DNA of 64,000 nt from Kitasatospora viridis (GTDB lineage: Bacteria > Actinomycetota > Actinomycetes > Streptomycetales > Streptomycetaceae): NCBI RefSeq assembly GCF_007829815.1, contig NZ_VIWT01000001.1:3867501-3931500 (forward strand). Reading direction: 5' to 3'. Below, piece after piece: positions 53,015-62,001 of this stretch. A program made the position numbers and the translations under genes. The notes beneath the pieces were generated by a model that saw only the letters and a program-made list of their open reading frames with translations, had not been told where the DNA came from and did not search any database. Each line of letters opens with the position of its first letter. Positions within the stretch are counted from its first letter, which is position 1.

Positions 53015-53028
53015 GCCCTGACGGGTGA

Positions 53029-53592
53029 TCAGCGCGGGGTGTAGCGCTTGAACTCGCCGGAGTCGATGGTCCAGTCGCCGACCTTCACCTGGTCGCCGAA
53101 GACGTAGTCGTGGGTGGCCCGGTAGCGCGGCCCGTCGGGGCCGTCGCTCGGATCGCTGGAGACCCGGAGGGTGCCGTTGCGCGGATCGACGAGCAGGTAG
53201 AGCGGGATGCCCATGGCGGGGTAGTCCTGCATCTTCTCGACGTAGTCATTGGGATGGTTCGACGGCGAGACCATCTCGGCGACCAGCAGCAGGACGTGAG
53301 GGTCGGCCTTGTCGTCGAACGTCTCAAGGACGGCTTCCGAGGCGACGATCAAGTCGGGCCGCCGCAGTATGCCCAGCCCGACGTCTTCGATCTCACCCCC
53401 GGCCAGGGCCACCAGATCTCCTGTGATCTGCCGGAACAGCTGGCGCTGAAGGCGCAGCACGTTCAGTTCGTGGGGCATCGACGGCGACATCATCATGGTG
53501 ATCACGCCGCCCTGGATCTCGATCTTCTGAGCCAGGTCACCGTACTGGTCCATGAGCTCGTCGGCGACGGCCCGCAGGCGCGCGTAGTCCAT
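53029..53592 (-). CDS. Uma2-family (DUF820) putative nuclease-fold protein
   Basis: A 187-aa Uma2 protein with a restriction-endonuclease-like core: RRPDLIVAS (catalytic Asp), then LLLVAEMVSPSNHPNDYVEKMQDYPAMGIPLYLLVD containing the Glu and Lys of the PD-ExK pattern. ATG 53592 is preferred over an in-frame TTG 27 nt upstream. These proteins are numerous in Streptomyces and of unclear role. Confidence 0.85.
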   Translation of the reverse strand: MDYARLRAVADELMDQYGDLAQKIEIQGGVITMMMSPSMPHELNVLRLQRQLFRQITGDLVALAGGEIEDVGLGILRRPDLIVASEAVLETFDDKADPHVLLLVAEMVSPSNHPNDYVEKMQDYPAMGIPLYLLVDPRNGTLRVSSDPSDGPDGPRYRATHDYVFGDQVKVGDWTIDSGEFKRYTPR

Positions 53593-53623
53593 GACCTCAG
53601 CGTAACCATGTGGGAACAACGGT

Positions 53624-53651
53624 GGCCCGGCTCGCCAGTGCGAGCCGGGCC
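53624..53651. terminator. Terminator of the POT transporter gene
   Basis: GGCCCGGCTCG (53624-53634), CCAGTG, CGAGCCGGGCC (53641-53651): a perfect 11-bp stem 28 nt past the transporter stop on the minus strand. Confidence 0.85.
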
Positions 53652-53678
53652 GTCCGTACTAGCTGTCGGAGCCGTGCG

Positions 53679-55187
53679 TCAGTGCACGTCGCCCATCAGC
53701 TTGATGACGTTCTTCCGGTACATCCACAGGGCCGCGCCCGCGATCAGGGCTGCGATGCCCTGGATGGCGAAGTACCAGGTGGAGCCGGTGGCGTTGCCGA
53801 GGCCGAGCTGGATGACCGCGGCCACGCAGTCGCCCGCGGTGACGGCGAGGAACCAGATGCCCATCATCTGCGAGGCGTACTTGGCCGGCGCCAGCTTGGT
53901 GGTGACCGAGAGGCCGACGGGGGAGAGGGTCAGCTCACCGACGGTCTGGATCAGGTACACGATGGTCAGCCAGAGCGGGGTGGTCTTGTGACCGCCCGAG
54001 GCCGCCGCCATCGCGAGCATCATCACGATGAAGGAGAAGCCGATCATCAGCAGGCCGATGGCGAACTTCACCGTGGTGCTCGGGTTCTTTGCGCGGCGCG
54101 ACAGCCAGACCCAGAGCCAGGCGAAGACCGGGGCCAGCGCCATGATGTAGAGCGGGTTCAGCGACTGGAACCAGCTGGACGGGAAGTGCCAGCCGAAGAC
54201 CGACAGGTTCGTGCTGTTGTCGGCGAAGACGCTCAGCGTGGAACCGGACTGGTCGTAGATCATCCAGAAGACCGCGGCGACCACGAAGAACCAGATGTAA
54301 CCGCGGATCTTGGTGTGGTCGGTCGGGGACAGGTCCTTGTCCCGCTTGATCCGGGTGAACACCACGACCGGGATCGCGATGCCGGCGATCGACAGCGGCC
54401 AGACCGCCCAGTTGACGCTGAACTGGCCGGAGGCGACCAGCGCACCGTAGAAGACCACCGCGGCGCCCAGCCACATGCCGGCCTTGCGCAGCAGCGCGCT
54501 CTTCTCCTCGGGCGAGATCGGCGAGGTGACCACGTCGCTCTTCTTGCTCAGGTGGCGGCTGCCGAGCAGGTACTGACCCAGGCCCAGCGCCATGCCGACA
54601 CCGGCCATGGCGAAGCCCAGGTGCCAGTCGACCTTCTGGCCGACGGTCCCGATGACCAGCGGAGCGGCGAAGGCACCGAGGTTGATGCCCATGTAGAAGA
54701 TGGTGAAGCCGCCGTCCCGGCGCGGGTCGTTCGGCCCGTCGTAGAGGTGGCCGACCATCGTCGAGATGTTCGCCTTGAGCAGGCCCGAGCCCAGCGCGAT
54801 GCAGCCGAGGCCGGCGAAGAACGCGCCCTTGAACGGCACGGCCAGCAGGAAGTGGCCGATCATGATGATGCTGCCGCCGACGGCGACCGTCTTGCGGGCG
54901 CCCCAGAAGCGGTCGGCGATCCAGCCGCCCGGGAGGGCGAGCAGGTAGACCATCGCGTTGTAGACGCTGTAGATCGCGGTGGCCAGCGCCACCTTCATCG
55001 CCAGGCCGCCGGTGGTCGAGTTGGTCATGTAGAGGACCAACAGGGCTCGCATGCCGTAGAAGCTGAACCGCTCCCACATCTCGGTCATGAAGAGCGTGGC
55101 GAGTCCTCGGGGGTGCCCGAAGAAGGTCTTGCCGCCAGAAGGAGCGCCCGGCTGCACGCCGGTGTCCAGGGTGGTGGTTGACGCCAT
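53679..55187 (-). CDS. POT/PTR2-family proton-coupled peptide transporter
   Basis: A 502-aa MFS-type di-/tripeptide:H+ symporter with about 14 hydrophobic segments. The proton-coupling ExxER motif is E36-M-W-E39-R40 followed by FSFYGMRALL, and the PTR2 signature lies further on (GLLKANISTMVGHLY, then FYMGINLGAF). ATG 55187 follows AGGAA. The long leader carries a 14-bp hairpin. A dipeptidase encoded 6 kb away could use the imported peptides. Confidence 0.93.
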   Translation of the reverse strand: MASTTTLDTGVQPGAPSGGKTFFGHPRGLATLFMTEMWERFSFYGMRALLVLYMTNSTTGGLAMKVALATAIYSVYNAMVYLLALPGGWIADRFWGARKTVAVGGSIIMIGHFLLAVPFKGAFFAGLGCIALGSGLLKANISTMVGHLYDGPNDPRRDGGFTIFYMGINLGAFAAPLVIGTVGQKVDWHLGFAMAGVGMALGLGQYLLGSRHLSKKSDVVTSPISPEEKSALLRKAGMWLGAAVVFYGALVASGQFSVNWAVWPLSIAGIAIPVVVFTRIKRDKDLSPTDHTKIRGYIWFFVVAAVFWMIYDQSGSTLSVFADNSTNLSVFGWHFPSSWFQSLNPLYIMALAPVFAWLWVWLSRRAKNPSTTVKFAIGLLMIGFSFIVMMLAMAAASGGHKTTPLWLTIVYLIQTVGELTLSPVGLSVTTKLAPAKYASQMMGIWFLAVTAGDCVAAVIQLGLGNATGSTWYFAIQGIAALIAGAALWMYRKNVIKLMGDVH

Positions 55188-55213
55188 CAGTGGTGTTCCT
55201 TGCCTGACTGGTG

Positions 55214-55252
55214 GGACGCCCCCTGCCTAGGGGGGTGCGGCAGGGGGCGTCC
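55214..55252. promoter_or_regulatory. Leader hairpin of the peptide transporter mRNA
   Basis: Perfect 14-bp stem (55214-55227, 55239-55252) with an 11-nt loop starting with TAG and running into G's. It lies 27 nt upstream of the start codon and could attenuate transcription or block ribosome entry. Confidence 0.5.
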
Positions 55253-55531
55253 GAGCATCGTGCGGTTCCTGCTCGCTGCTCGGGCAGGGGACACCGCACG
55301 CTGTGTCGTGGGGACCGGACCACTGTACGTCCAGCTATTCCGTGATTTGGCCGGGCAAAAGGTGCCAATGGGATAACGGAACGGTCAAAGAAGACTCAAG
55401 TGTGATGGTAAATCGATGGCGGTACGCCACTGAATCCTTCGAAGCAAAGGTATGACCGGAGAATCTGTGCCCACTGCGGGTGTCCCGCAGGAGAGTTGGG
55501 CGTGACCGGCCCCCGGCCGCGCGACTACCCA

Positions 55532-55549
55532 GTGTGAAAGAGTTCACAC
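55532..55549. promoter_or_regulatory. Palindrome upstream of the draR-like gene
   Basis: GTGTGAA (55532-55538), AGAG, TTCACAC (55543-55549), about 136 nt before the response-regulator start. Candidate autoregulatory or nitrogen/peptide-response site. Confidence 0.5.
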
Positions 55550-55684
55550 CCCATTGCTCCGTACCCGGGCGAGTCGCGGGAGCGGCGCGATCGCGCCGTC
55601 CGCGCGACCCGCGACCGGCGCGCGCCACGGTCGGCGGGCCCGCCGGGACTGATCACCGGGCCCCGGGCGGACTACCATCGCCCC

Positions 55685-56359
55685 ATGACCTGTGTGCTGC
55701 TCGCCGAGGACGATCCGGCAATCTCGGAACCGCTGGCCCGTGCGCTGCGCCGCGAGGGCTACGAGGTGCTGGTCCGCGAGGACGGCCCGGCCGCGCTCGA
55801 AGCCGGCCTGGAGGAGGAGATCGACCTGATCGTCCTCGACCTGGGCCTGCCGGAGATGGACGGACTGGAGGTCTGCCGCCGGCTGCGCGCGGACGGCCGC
55901 AGCTGCCCGGTCCTGGTGCTCACCGCCCGGGCGGACGAGGTGGACACCGTGGTTGGCCTGGACGCCGGCGCGGACGACTACGTGACCAAGCCGTTCCGGC
56001 TGGCCGAACTGCTCGCCCGGGTCCGGGCGCTGCTGCGGCGCGGCAACGTGGACTCGCTCTCCACCGGGGCGCACGGCGTGCGGATCGACATCGAGTCCCA
56101 CCGCGCCTGGGTCGGGGAGGAGGAACTCACCCTCTCCGCGAAGGAGTTCGAACTCCTGCGGGTGCTGGTGCGGGACGCCGGCCGGGTGGTCACCCGGGAG
56201 GACATCATGCGCCAGGTCTGGGACACCACCTGGTGGACCTCGACCAAGACGCTCGACATGCACATCTCCTGGCTGCGCAAGAAGCTCGGCGACGACGCCA
56301 CCAACCCGCGCTACATCGCCACCGTGCGCGGGGTCGGCTTCCGGTTCGAGAAGAACTGA
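55685..56359 (+). CDS. draR: OmpR-family response regulator, DraR-like
   Basis: A 224-aa response regulator. Receiver domain 1-115 with phosphoacceptor D52 (VLDLGLP), acidic pocket E8-D9-D10 and K102 in DYVTKPF. A winged-helix DNA-binding domain (about 130-222) ends RGVGFRF. The neighbourhood (POT transporter, kinase, gtrA, purK, purE) matches the S. coelicolor draR-draK locus (SCO3063/3062, from memory), a pair that adjusts secondary metabolism under high nitrogen. ATG 55685. Confidence 0.88.
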   Translation: MTCVLLAEDDPAISEPLARALRREGYEVLVREDGPAALEAGLEEEIDLIVLDLGLPEMDGLEVCRRLRADGRSCPVLVLTARADEVDTVVGLDAGADDYVTKPFRLAELLARVRALLRRGNVDSLSTGAHGVRIDIESHRAWVGEEELTLSAKEFELLRVLVRDAGRVVTREDIMRQVWDTTWWTSTKTLDMHISWLRKKLGDDATNPRYIATVRGVGFRFEKN

Positions 56360-56435
56360 CGGCCGCCGGCAGCCCCCGGGCGGCCCGCCCCCACCGCCCC
56401 ACCGCTGATCGACCCCGAGAGCAGGACCCGACCGC

Positions 56436-57725
56436 GTGAAGCGCCGCATGATCAACTCGCTGTTGGGCGTGGTCCTGGTGGTGGTGGCGGTGTTCTGCGT
56501 GCCGCTCGCCCTGGTCGAGAAGCAGAGCATCGTCAACAACGCCCAGAACCGGGTCGACGCGGCGGCGGTGCGGCTGCTCGGCCTGGTGGAGACCCGGCTG
56601 GCGGCCGACGAACCGGTCACCGGCGAGCGGATCGGCTCCGGGGTGGTGGAGGGCGACTACGCCGAGATCACCGTGCCCGGCCAGGCCCTGGTGACGATCG
56701 GCCAGCGGCCCACCGGCGCCCACCTGCTGACCGCCACCGAGACCGGCCCGCACGGCGAGACCGTCACCGTCGAGCAGTCCAGCCGCGACGTGGACCGGGA
56801 CACCGCCAACATGCTGCTGCTGCTCGGCCTGGTCGCGCTGCTGGCGGTGCTGGCCGCGGTGGCCCTGGCGCTCTGGCAGGCCCGCCGGCTGACCCGGCCG
56901 CTGATCGACCTGGCCGAGACCGCCGAACGGCTCGGCTCCGGCGACCCCCGCCCGCGCGACCGCCGCTACGGCGTGCCCGAACTGGACCGGGTGGCCGAGG
57001 TGCTGGACGCCAGCGCCGAGCGGATCGGCCGGATGCTCACCGCCGAACGCCGGCTCGCCGCCGACGCCTCGCACCAACTGCGCACCCCGCTGACCGCGCT
57101 CTCCATGCGGCTGGAGGAGATCACCGCGCTGGCCCACCAGCCGGAGACGGTGCGCGAGGAGGCCACCATCGCGCTGCAGCAGGTGGAGCGGCTGACCGAC
57201 GTGGTGCAGCGGCTGCTCACCAACCAGCGGGACACCCACGGTCCGACCGCCACCCGGGGCTTCGACCTGGACGAGGTGATCAAGCAGCAGGTCGGGGAGT
57301 GGTCGGCCACGCTGCGCGGCCGGGGCCGGCGGCTGGTGACCGAGGGCCTGAGCCACGTGACGGCCACCGGCACCCCCGGCACCGTCTCCCAGGTGCTGGC
57401 CACGCTGATCGAGAACTCGCTGATGCACGGCGGCGGCACCGTGACGGTGCGGGTGCGGCCGTCCGGCAGCTCGGTGGTGGTGGAGGTGCAGGACGAGGGC
57501 GCGGGCGTGCCGGCCGAGCTGGGCAACCGGGTCTTCGAACGGACCGTCAGCGGGCGCAACTCCACCGGCATCGGCCTGGCGGTGGCCCGCGACCTGGCGG
57601 AGGCGGACGGCGGGCGGCTGGAACTGCTCTCGCTCAAGCCGCCGGTGTTCGCGCTGTTCCTGCCGCGGACGGCGGATGACCAGCGGGGGAGCCTGGCGCG
57701 CGGCGGCGGCGCGGCCGAGGAGTAG
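56436..57725 (+). CDS. draK: Sensor histidine kinase, DraK-like
   Basis: A 429-aa membrane sensor kinase: transmembrane segments at about 9-27 and 125-147 frame an extracellular sensor of about 95 residues; a HAMP follows (about 150-200), then the H-box with H213 in DASHQLRTPLTAL and the catalytic domain with N-box LIENSLMHGG, DEGAGV and a C-terminal GIGLAVARDLAEADGG. GTG 56436, 76 nt after the regulator. S. coelicolor DraK senses pH through a sensor of similar size. Confidence 0.88.
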   Translation: MKRRMINSLLGVVLVVVAVFCVPLALVEKQSIVNNAQNRVDAAAVRLLGLVETRLAADEPVTGERIGSGVVEGDYAEITVPGQALVTIGQRPTGAHLLTATETGPHGETVTVEQSSRDVDRDTANMLLLLGLVALLAVLAAVALALWQARRLTRPLIDLAETAERLGSGDPRPRDRRYGVPELDRVAEVLDASAERIGRMLTAERRLAADASHQLRTPLTALSMRLEEITALAHQPETVREEATIALQQVERLTDVVQRLLTNQRDTHGPTATRGFDLDEVIKQQVGEWSATLRGRGRRLVTEGLSHVTATGTPGTVSQVLATLIENSLMHGGGTVTVRVRPSGSSVVVEVQDEGAGVPAELGNRVFERTVSGRNSTGIGLAVARDLAEADGGRLELLSLKPPVFALFLPRTADDQRGSLARGGGAAEE

Positions 57726-57734
57726 GGCCGCCGG

Positions 57735-58262
57735 TCAGCTCGTGGTGTACTCGACCCGCTCGCCGGCCAGGATCCGCTCGGCCTGCTCCACCACGGTGGC
57801 CGGCTCGGGCAGTTCGGGGATCGTCTTGAACACCCAGGTCCGGTAGGAGAAGAAGCGGAACAGCGTGGCGATCCCGGTGCCCGCCACCTTGGCGCCGTTG
57901 TAGGCCAGGGTGCTGGTCATGCCCAGGGTGTAGGTGGTGAACCAGAGGGTGCCGTTCTCGATCAGCAGCCCGATGCCGCTGAACACCAGGAACAGGGTGA
58001 TCTCCCGGCGGCGGGAGGCGGCGTCGCTGTCCCGGTAGACCCAGTAGCGGTAGCCGACGTAGTTCACCACGATCGCGACCAGGGTGCCGACCACCGAGGA
58101 GCGGACCGCCGGCCAGTGGGTGATGTGCAGCACGGCGTTGGACACGCCGAAGTTCACCGCGATGCCGATCAGGCCGACTATCGCGAACTGCACGACCTCG
58201 CCCGAGACACCGCGAAGTCGCTGGGCGAGAGTGGGGCGGCGGTGCACACCGGTCTTGGACAT
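57735..58262 (-). CDS. GtrA-family membrane protein
   Basis: A 175-aa protein with four transmembrane helices (about 25-45, 52-72, 88-106, 116-138) and the GtrA pattern FAIVGLIGIAVNF at the start and FFSYRTWVF at the end. GtrA proteins move or hold lipid-linked sugars for cell-surface glycosylation. ATG 58262. It converges on draK with a 9-nt gap. Confidence 0.88.
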   Translation of the reverse strand: MSKTGVHRRPTLAQRLRGVSGEVVQFAIVGLIGIAVNFGVSNAVLHITHWPAVRSSVVGTLVAIVVNYVGYRYWVYRDSDAASRRREITLFLVFSGIGLLIENGTLWFTTYTLGMTSTLAYNGAKVAGTGIATLFRFFSYRTWVFKTIPELPEPATVVEQAERILAGERVEYTTS

Positions 58263-58423
58263 CCGAGGAGTTCTCCTGATTCCGACACTGGAGCCGTCCA
58301 GGCTACCGGCTCCCGATGAGAGTTCCCTGGGCCCGCGTCCGCCCCCGGGCCCGCCCCCGATCCCGTCCCGGGACCGGCGGGCGCCGCGGCACCCGCCTTG
58401 ACCGGCCCCGATATCCTGGCAGC

Positions 58424-59581
58424 GTGACTTTCCCGGGCAGCGCGAAATTTCCAGTGGTTGGCATGGTGGGCGGCGGACAGCTGTCACGCATGGCACATCA
58501 GTCCGGCATCCCGCTCGGGGTGCGCTTCAGGATCCTGGCGGACACCCCGCAGGATTCGGCGGCCCAGGTGGTGGCCGACACGGTGCTCGGTGACTACCGG
58601 GACCTGGAGACGCTGCGCCGGTTCGCGGCCGGCTGCGACGTGGTCACCTTCGACCACGAGCACGTGCCGACCGAGCACCTGCGGGCGCTGCAGGCCGAGG
58701 GCGTGGTCGTCCGCCCCGGTCCGGACGCGTTGGTGAACGCCCAGGACAAGGGCGTGATGCGGGCCAAGCTGGACTCGATCGGGGTGCCCTGCCCGCGGCA
58801 CCGGCTGGTTGCCGACCCGGCCGACGTGACCGCCTTCGCCGACGAGGGCACCGGCTACCCCGTGGTGCTCAAGACGGTGCGCGGCGGCTACGACGGCAAG
58901 GGCGTCTGGGTGGTGGACGACGAGGCGCAGGCCGCCGCGCCGTTCCTGGCCGGCGTTCCGGTGCTGGCCGAGGAGAAGGTGGACTTCGTCCGCGAGCTGG
59001 CCGCCAACGTGGTCCGCTCGCCCAGCGGTCAGGCGGTCGCCTACCCGGTGGTGGAGAGCGTCCAGGAGAACGGCGTCTGCGCCGAGGTCACCGCCCCGGC
59101 CCCCGACCTGGACCCGGCGCTGGCCGCCGAGGCGCAGGGCCTGGCCCTGCGGATCGCCGGTGAGCTGGACATCACCGGCCACCTGGCGGTCGAGCTGTTC
59201 CAGACCCGGGACGGCCGGATCCTGGTCAACGAACTGGCCATGCGCCCGCACAACTCCGGCCACTGGTCGATCGACGGCGCCGTCACCTCGCAGTTCGAGA
59301 ACCACCTGCGCGCCGTGCTGGACCTGCCGCTCGGCGATCCGCGCCCGCGGGCCAGGTGGACCGTGATGGTCAACGTGCTCGGCGGTGACTACCCGGACAT
59401 GTACCACGCCTTCCTGCACTGCATGGCCCGCGACCCGGGCCTGCGGATCCACATGTACGGCAAGGACGTGAAGCCCGGCCGCAAGGTGGGCCACGTCACC
59501 GTCTTCGGGGACGACCTCGAAGACGTGCGCGAGCGGGCGCGCCACGCGGCCGCTTACCTGAGAGGCACGATCACCGAGTGA
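58424..59581 (+). CDS. purK: 5-(carboxyamino)imidazole ribonucleotide synthase
   Basis: A 385-aa ATP-grasp enzyme converting AIR, ATP and bicarbonate to N5-CAIR in purine synthesis. N-terminal GGGQLSRM, central [12 protein letters not shown] and C-terminal [14 protein letters not shown] motifs are typical. GTG 58424 gives the start VTFPG; upstream sequence is open but Arg/Pro-rich and non-conserved. Its stop overlaps purE by 4 nt. Confidence 0.95.
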   Translation: MTFPGSAKFPVVGMVGGGQLSRMAHQSGIPLGVRFRILADTPQDSAAQVVADTVLGDYRDLETLRRFAAGCDVVTFDHEHVPTEHLRALQAEGVVVRPGPDALVNAQDKGVMRAKLDSIGVPCPRHRLVADPADVTAFADEGTGYPVVLKTVRGGYDGKGVWVVDDEAQAAAPFLAGVPVLAEEKVDFVRELAANVVRSPSGQAVAYPVVESVQENGVCAEVTAPAPDLDPALAAEAQGLALRIAGELDITGHLAVELFQTRDGRILVNELAMRPHNSGHWSIDGAVTSQFENHLRAVLDLPLGDPRPRARWTVMVNVLGGDYPDMYHAFLHCMARDPGLRIHMYGKDVKPGRKVGHVTVFGDDLEDVRERARHAAAYLRGTITE

Positions 59582-60114
59582 TTAGCAACAGCGACATCCC
59601 CGTCGTCGGCATCGCGATGGGCTCCGACTCCGACTGGTCGGTGATGGAGGCGGCGGCCCAGGCCCTCGACGAGTTCGAGGTGCCCTACGAGGTGAACGTG
59701 CTCTCCGCGCACCGGATGCCGCGCGAGATGATCGCCTACGGCGAGCAGGCGCACACCCGCGGCCTGAAGGCGATCATCGCCGGGGCCGGCGGCGCCGCGC
59801 ACCTGCCGGGCATGCTCGCCTCGGTGACCCCGCTGCCGGTGATCGGCGTTCCGGTGCCGCTGCGCTACCTGGACGGGATGGACAGCCTGCTCTCCATCGT
59901 CCAGATGCCGGCCGGCGTGCCGGTGGCCACCGTCTCGGTGGCCGGTGCCCGCAACGCCGGCCTGCTGGCGGTGCGCATGGTGGCCGCCTTCGACCAGGAA
60001 CTCTCCGAGAAGATGGTCGACTTCCAGCACGACCTGAACACCCAGGCCACCGAGAAGGGCAAGAAGCTGCGCGCCAAAGTGGCGGGTTCTTCCTCCTTCG
60101 GCTTCAGCAAGTAG
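59578..60114 (+). CDS. purE: N5-carboxyaminoimidazole ribonucleotide mutase
   Basis: A 178-aa class I PurE that isomerises N5-CAIR to CAIR. The signature MGSDSDW (14-20), SAHRMP (43-48) and the [11 protein letters not shown] segment are intact. GTG start overlaps the purK stop. About 15 extra residues (Lys-rich, ending FGFSK) follow the usual C-terminus. Confidence 0.96.
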   Translation: MISNSDIPVVGIAMGSDSDWSVMEAAAQALDEFEVPYEVNVLSAHRMPREMIAYGEQAHTRGLKAIIAGAGGAAHLPGMLASVTPLPVIGVPVPLRYLDGMDSLLSIVQMPAGVPVATVSVAGARNAGLLAVRMVAAFDQELSEKMVDFQHDLNTQATEKGKKLRAKVAGSSSFGFSK

Positions 60115-60126
60115 TTCCATGGGGGG

Positions 60127-61323
60127 ATGACTCCTCCCGCAGAACTGCTCGACGAGGCCCGGGCCGTGCTCGCCATCGCACCGGTGGTGGACGGGCACAA
60201 CGACCTGCCCTGGGCGATGCGCCAACTGGCCGGCTACGACCTGGGCGCCGTCGACCTCGCCGCCGACCAGCGGCACCGGCTGCACACCGACCTCGACCGG
60301 CTCACCGCCGGCGGGGTCGGTGCGCAGTTCTGGTCCGTCTTCGTGCCCTCCCGGCTGGCCGGGGACACGGCGGTCAGCGCCACCCTGGAACAGATCGACT
60401 TCGTCCACGCGCTGGTGGACCGGTTCCCGGACCGGCTGCGGCTGGCGCTCACCGCCGACCAGGCCGAGCAGGCCCGGGCCGACGGGCGGATCGCCTCGCT
60501 GATGGGCGCCGAGGGCGGACACAGCATCAACTCCTCGCTGGCCACGCTGCGGGCGCTCTTCGCCCTGGGCGTGCGCTACCTGACGCTCACTCACAACGAC
60601 AACGTGCCGTGGGCGGACTCGGCGACCGACACCCCGTCAGCCGGCGGGCTGACCCGGTTCGGCGAGGAGGTGGTGCGGGAGATGAACCGGATCGGCATGC
60701 TGGTGGACCTCTCGCACACCTCGCCCGACACCATGCGGGCCGCGCTGCGGGTGACGGCGGCGCCGGTGGTCTTCTCGCACTCCTCCTCCCGCGCGGTCAA
60801 CGACCACCCGCGCAACATCCCCGACGACGTGCTGGCCCAGCTGCCGGCCAACGGGGGAGTGGCGATGGCCACCTTCGTGCCGCAGTTCATCGACGCCCGG
60901 GCCACCGTCTGGGTGGCCGGGGCGTCCGAGGAGCTGGCCGCGCACGGCCTCCACGCGCTGGCGAACAGCCCGGAGGCGATGAAGGTGCTGCACGCCTACG
61001 AGGAGCGGGTTCCGCGGCCGGTCACCAATGCGGCCACCGTCGCCGACCACCTGGACCACATGCGGGAGGTGGCCGGCATCGACCACCTGGGCCTGGGCGG
61101 CGACTTCGACGGGGTGGCGTTCACCCCGGCCGGCCTGGACGACGTCTCCGGCTACCCGAACCTGCTGGCCGAACTGCTCCACCGCGGCTGGTCGCAGGCC
61201 GACCTGTCCAAGCTGACCTGGCAGAACGCGATGCGGGTGCTGCGCTCGGCCGAGGACGTCGCCCGCGACCTGAGCGCCACCCGCGGGCCCTCGCTGGCCA
61301 CCCTGGCCGAGCTGGACGGCTGA
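60127..61323 (+). CDS. Membrane dipeptidase (M19 renal dipeptidase family)
   Basis: A 398-aa zinc dipeptidase. Metal ligands DGHNDLPW (His-x-Asp), Glu in GAEGGH, His in VDLSHTS and FSHSSSRAV are in the family order, with the C-terminal GLGGDFDG. No signal peptide is visible, so it is probably cytoplasmic. It starts 13 nt after purE and may be co-transcribed. Its 3' end carries the first unit of a tandem repeat. Confidence 0.92.
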   Translation: MTPPAELLDEARAVLAIAPVVDGHNDLPWAMRQLAGYDLGAVDLAADQRHRLHTDLDRLTAGGVGAQFWSVFVPSRLAGDTAVSATLEQIDFVHALVDRFPDRLRLALTADQAEQARADGRIASLMGAEGGHSINSSLATLRALFALGVRYLTLTHNDNVPWADSATDTPSAGGLTRFGEEVVREMNRIGMLVDLSHTSPDTMRAALRVTAAPVVFSHSSSRAVNDHPRNIPDDVLAQLPANGGVAMATFVPQFIDARATVWVAGASEELAAHGLHALANSPEAMKVLHAYEERVPRPVTNAATVADHLDHMREVAGIDHLGLGGDFDGVAFTPAGLDDVSGYPNLLAELLHRGWSQADLSKLTWQNAMRVLRSAEDVARDLSATRGPSLATLAELDG

Positions 61324-61409
61324 CGGGTCGTCGAGCCGGACGGCTGACGGTGCGTCGAGTTGGACAGCTGACGGTGCGTCGAGTTAGACGGCTGACGGTG
61401 CGTCACTTG
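61314..61409. repeat. Four tandem 24-bp repeats between convergent genes
   Basis: Units at 61314-61337, 61338-61361, 61362-61385 and 61386-61409 share the core GACGGCTGACGGTGCGTCGA with few differences. The first covers the dipeptidase stop codon and the last the stop codon of the convergent CoA-binding gene. Each contains GACGxxxGACGGTGCGTC-like half-sites. Confidence 0.88.
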
Positions 61410-61816
61410 AGCTGCGGGATCTCCTGGGCCGGGCAGCGGTCCATGACCATCTTCAGCCCGGCCGCGGTGGTGCGGTCGAAGGCCTCCCGGTCGATCACGT
61501 CGAGCTGGAACCAGACCGCCTTGGCGCCGATCTCCACCGCCTGGTCGGCGACCGGGCCGGCCAGCGAGCTGTTGACGAAGACGTCCACCACGTCGACCGG
61601 GAAGGGGATGTCGGCGAGGCTGGCGTACCCCTGCTCGCCGAACACCGCCTCCGCCTTCGGGTGGACCGGGACGATCCGCTTGCCGAACCGCTGGAGCGCC
61701 TGGGCCACGCCGTAGGCGGCCCGCATCCGGTTGGTGGAGAGCCCGACGACGGCCCAGGTGTCACCCGAGCCGGTGAGGATGTCGTGGGCCGTCTGCTGGT
61801 CGCGGTAGTCAGTCAT
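61403..61816 (-). CDS. CoA-binding-domain protein
   Basis: A 137-aa single-domain CoA-binding protein (succinyl-CoA synthetase-like Rossmann fold, YccU type). WAVVGLSTNRMRAAYGVA near 20-37 and the central KRIVPVHPKAE, VDVVDVFVNSS and KAVWFQLDVID segments match the family. Role unknown. ATG 61816, divergent from an ABC transporter. Confidence 0.9.
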   Translation of the reverse strand: MTDYRDQQTAHDILTGSGDTWAVVGLSTNRMRAAYGVAQALQRFGKRIVPVHPKAEAVFGEQGYASLADIPFPVDVVDVFVNSSLAGPVADQAVEIGAKAVWFQLDVIDREAFDRTTAAGLKMVMDRCPAQEIPQLK

Positions 61817-61852
61817 GACGGTGCCAACCGGCCCGTTCCGCAGGGCATTCCG

Positions 61853-61886
61853 GGCCCGGCATCAACCGAACGGTTGATGCCGGGCC
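61853..61886. promoter_or_regulatory. 16-bp perfect palindrome in a divergent promoter region
   Basis: Arms 61853-61868 and 61871-61886 around AA; the core ATCAACCG-AA-CGGTTGAT resembles TetR-type operators. It lies 37 nt upstream of the CoA-binding gene and about 115 nt upstream of the ABC gene. The divergent setting argues against a terminator. Confidence 0.6.
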
Positions 61887-62001
61887 TCATCCGTTCGGCC
61901 ATGCAGGAGCAGCCGGGTGGTCGATCCGCCGGACCGGGCCGCCGCGGGAGATTGGAGCACGTCAGGAACGGCGGGAACGGCGGCGGAAGGGGGCGGTGGC
62001 C

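Larger units (their letters stand above)
55188..55684. promoter_or_regulatory. 497-nt divergent control region of the peptide transporter and draR-like gene
   Basis: No gene is seen here. Nearest the transporter is a perfect 14-bp stem, 55214-55227 with 55239-55252 (11-nt loop), in its leader. The middle (55330-55470) is AT-richer and should hold the transporter promoter. Towards the response regulator is a perfect palindrome, GTGTGAA-AGAG-TTCACAC (55532-55549), a probable regulator site. Confidence 0.65.
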
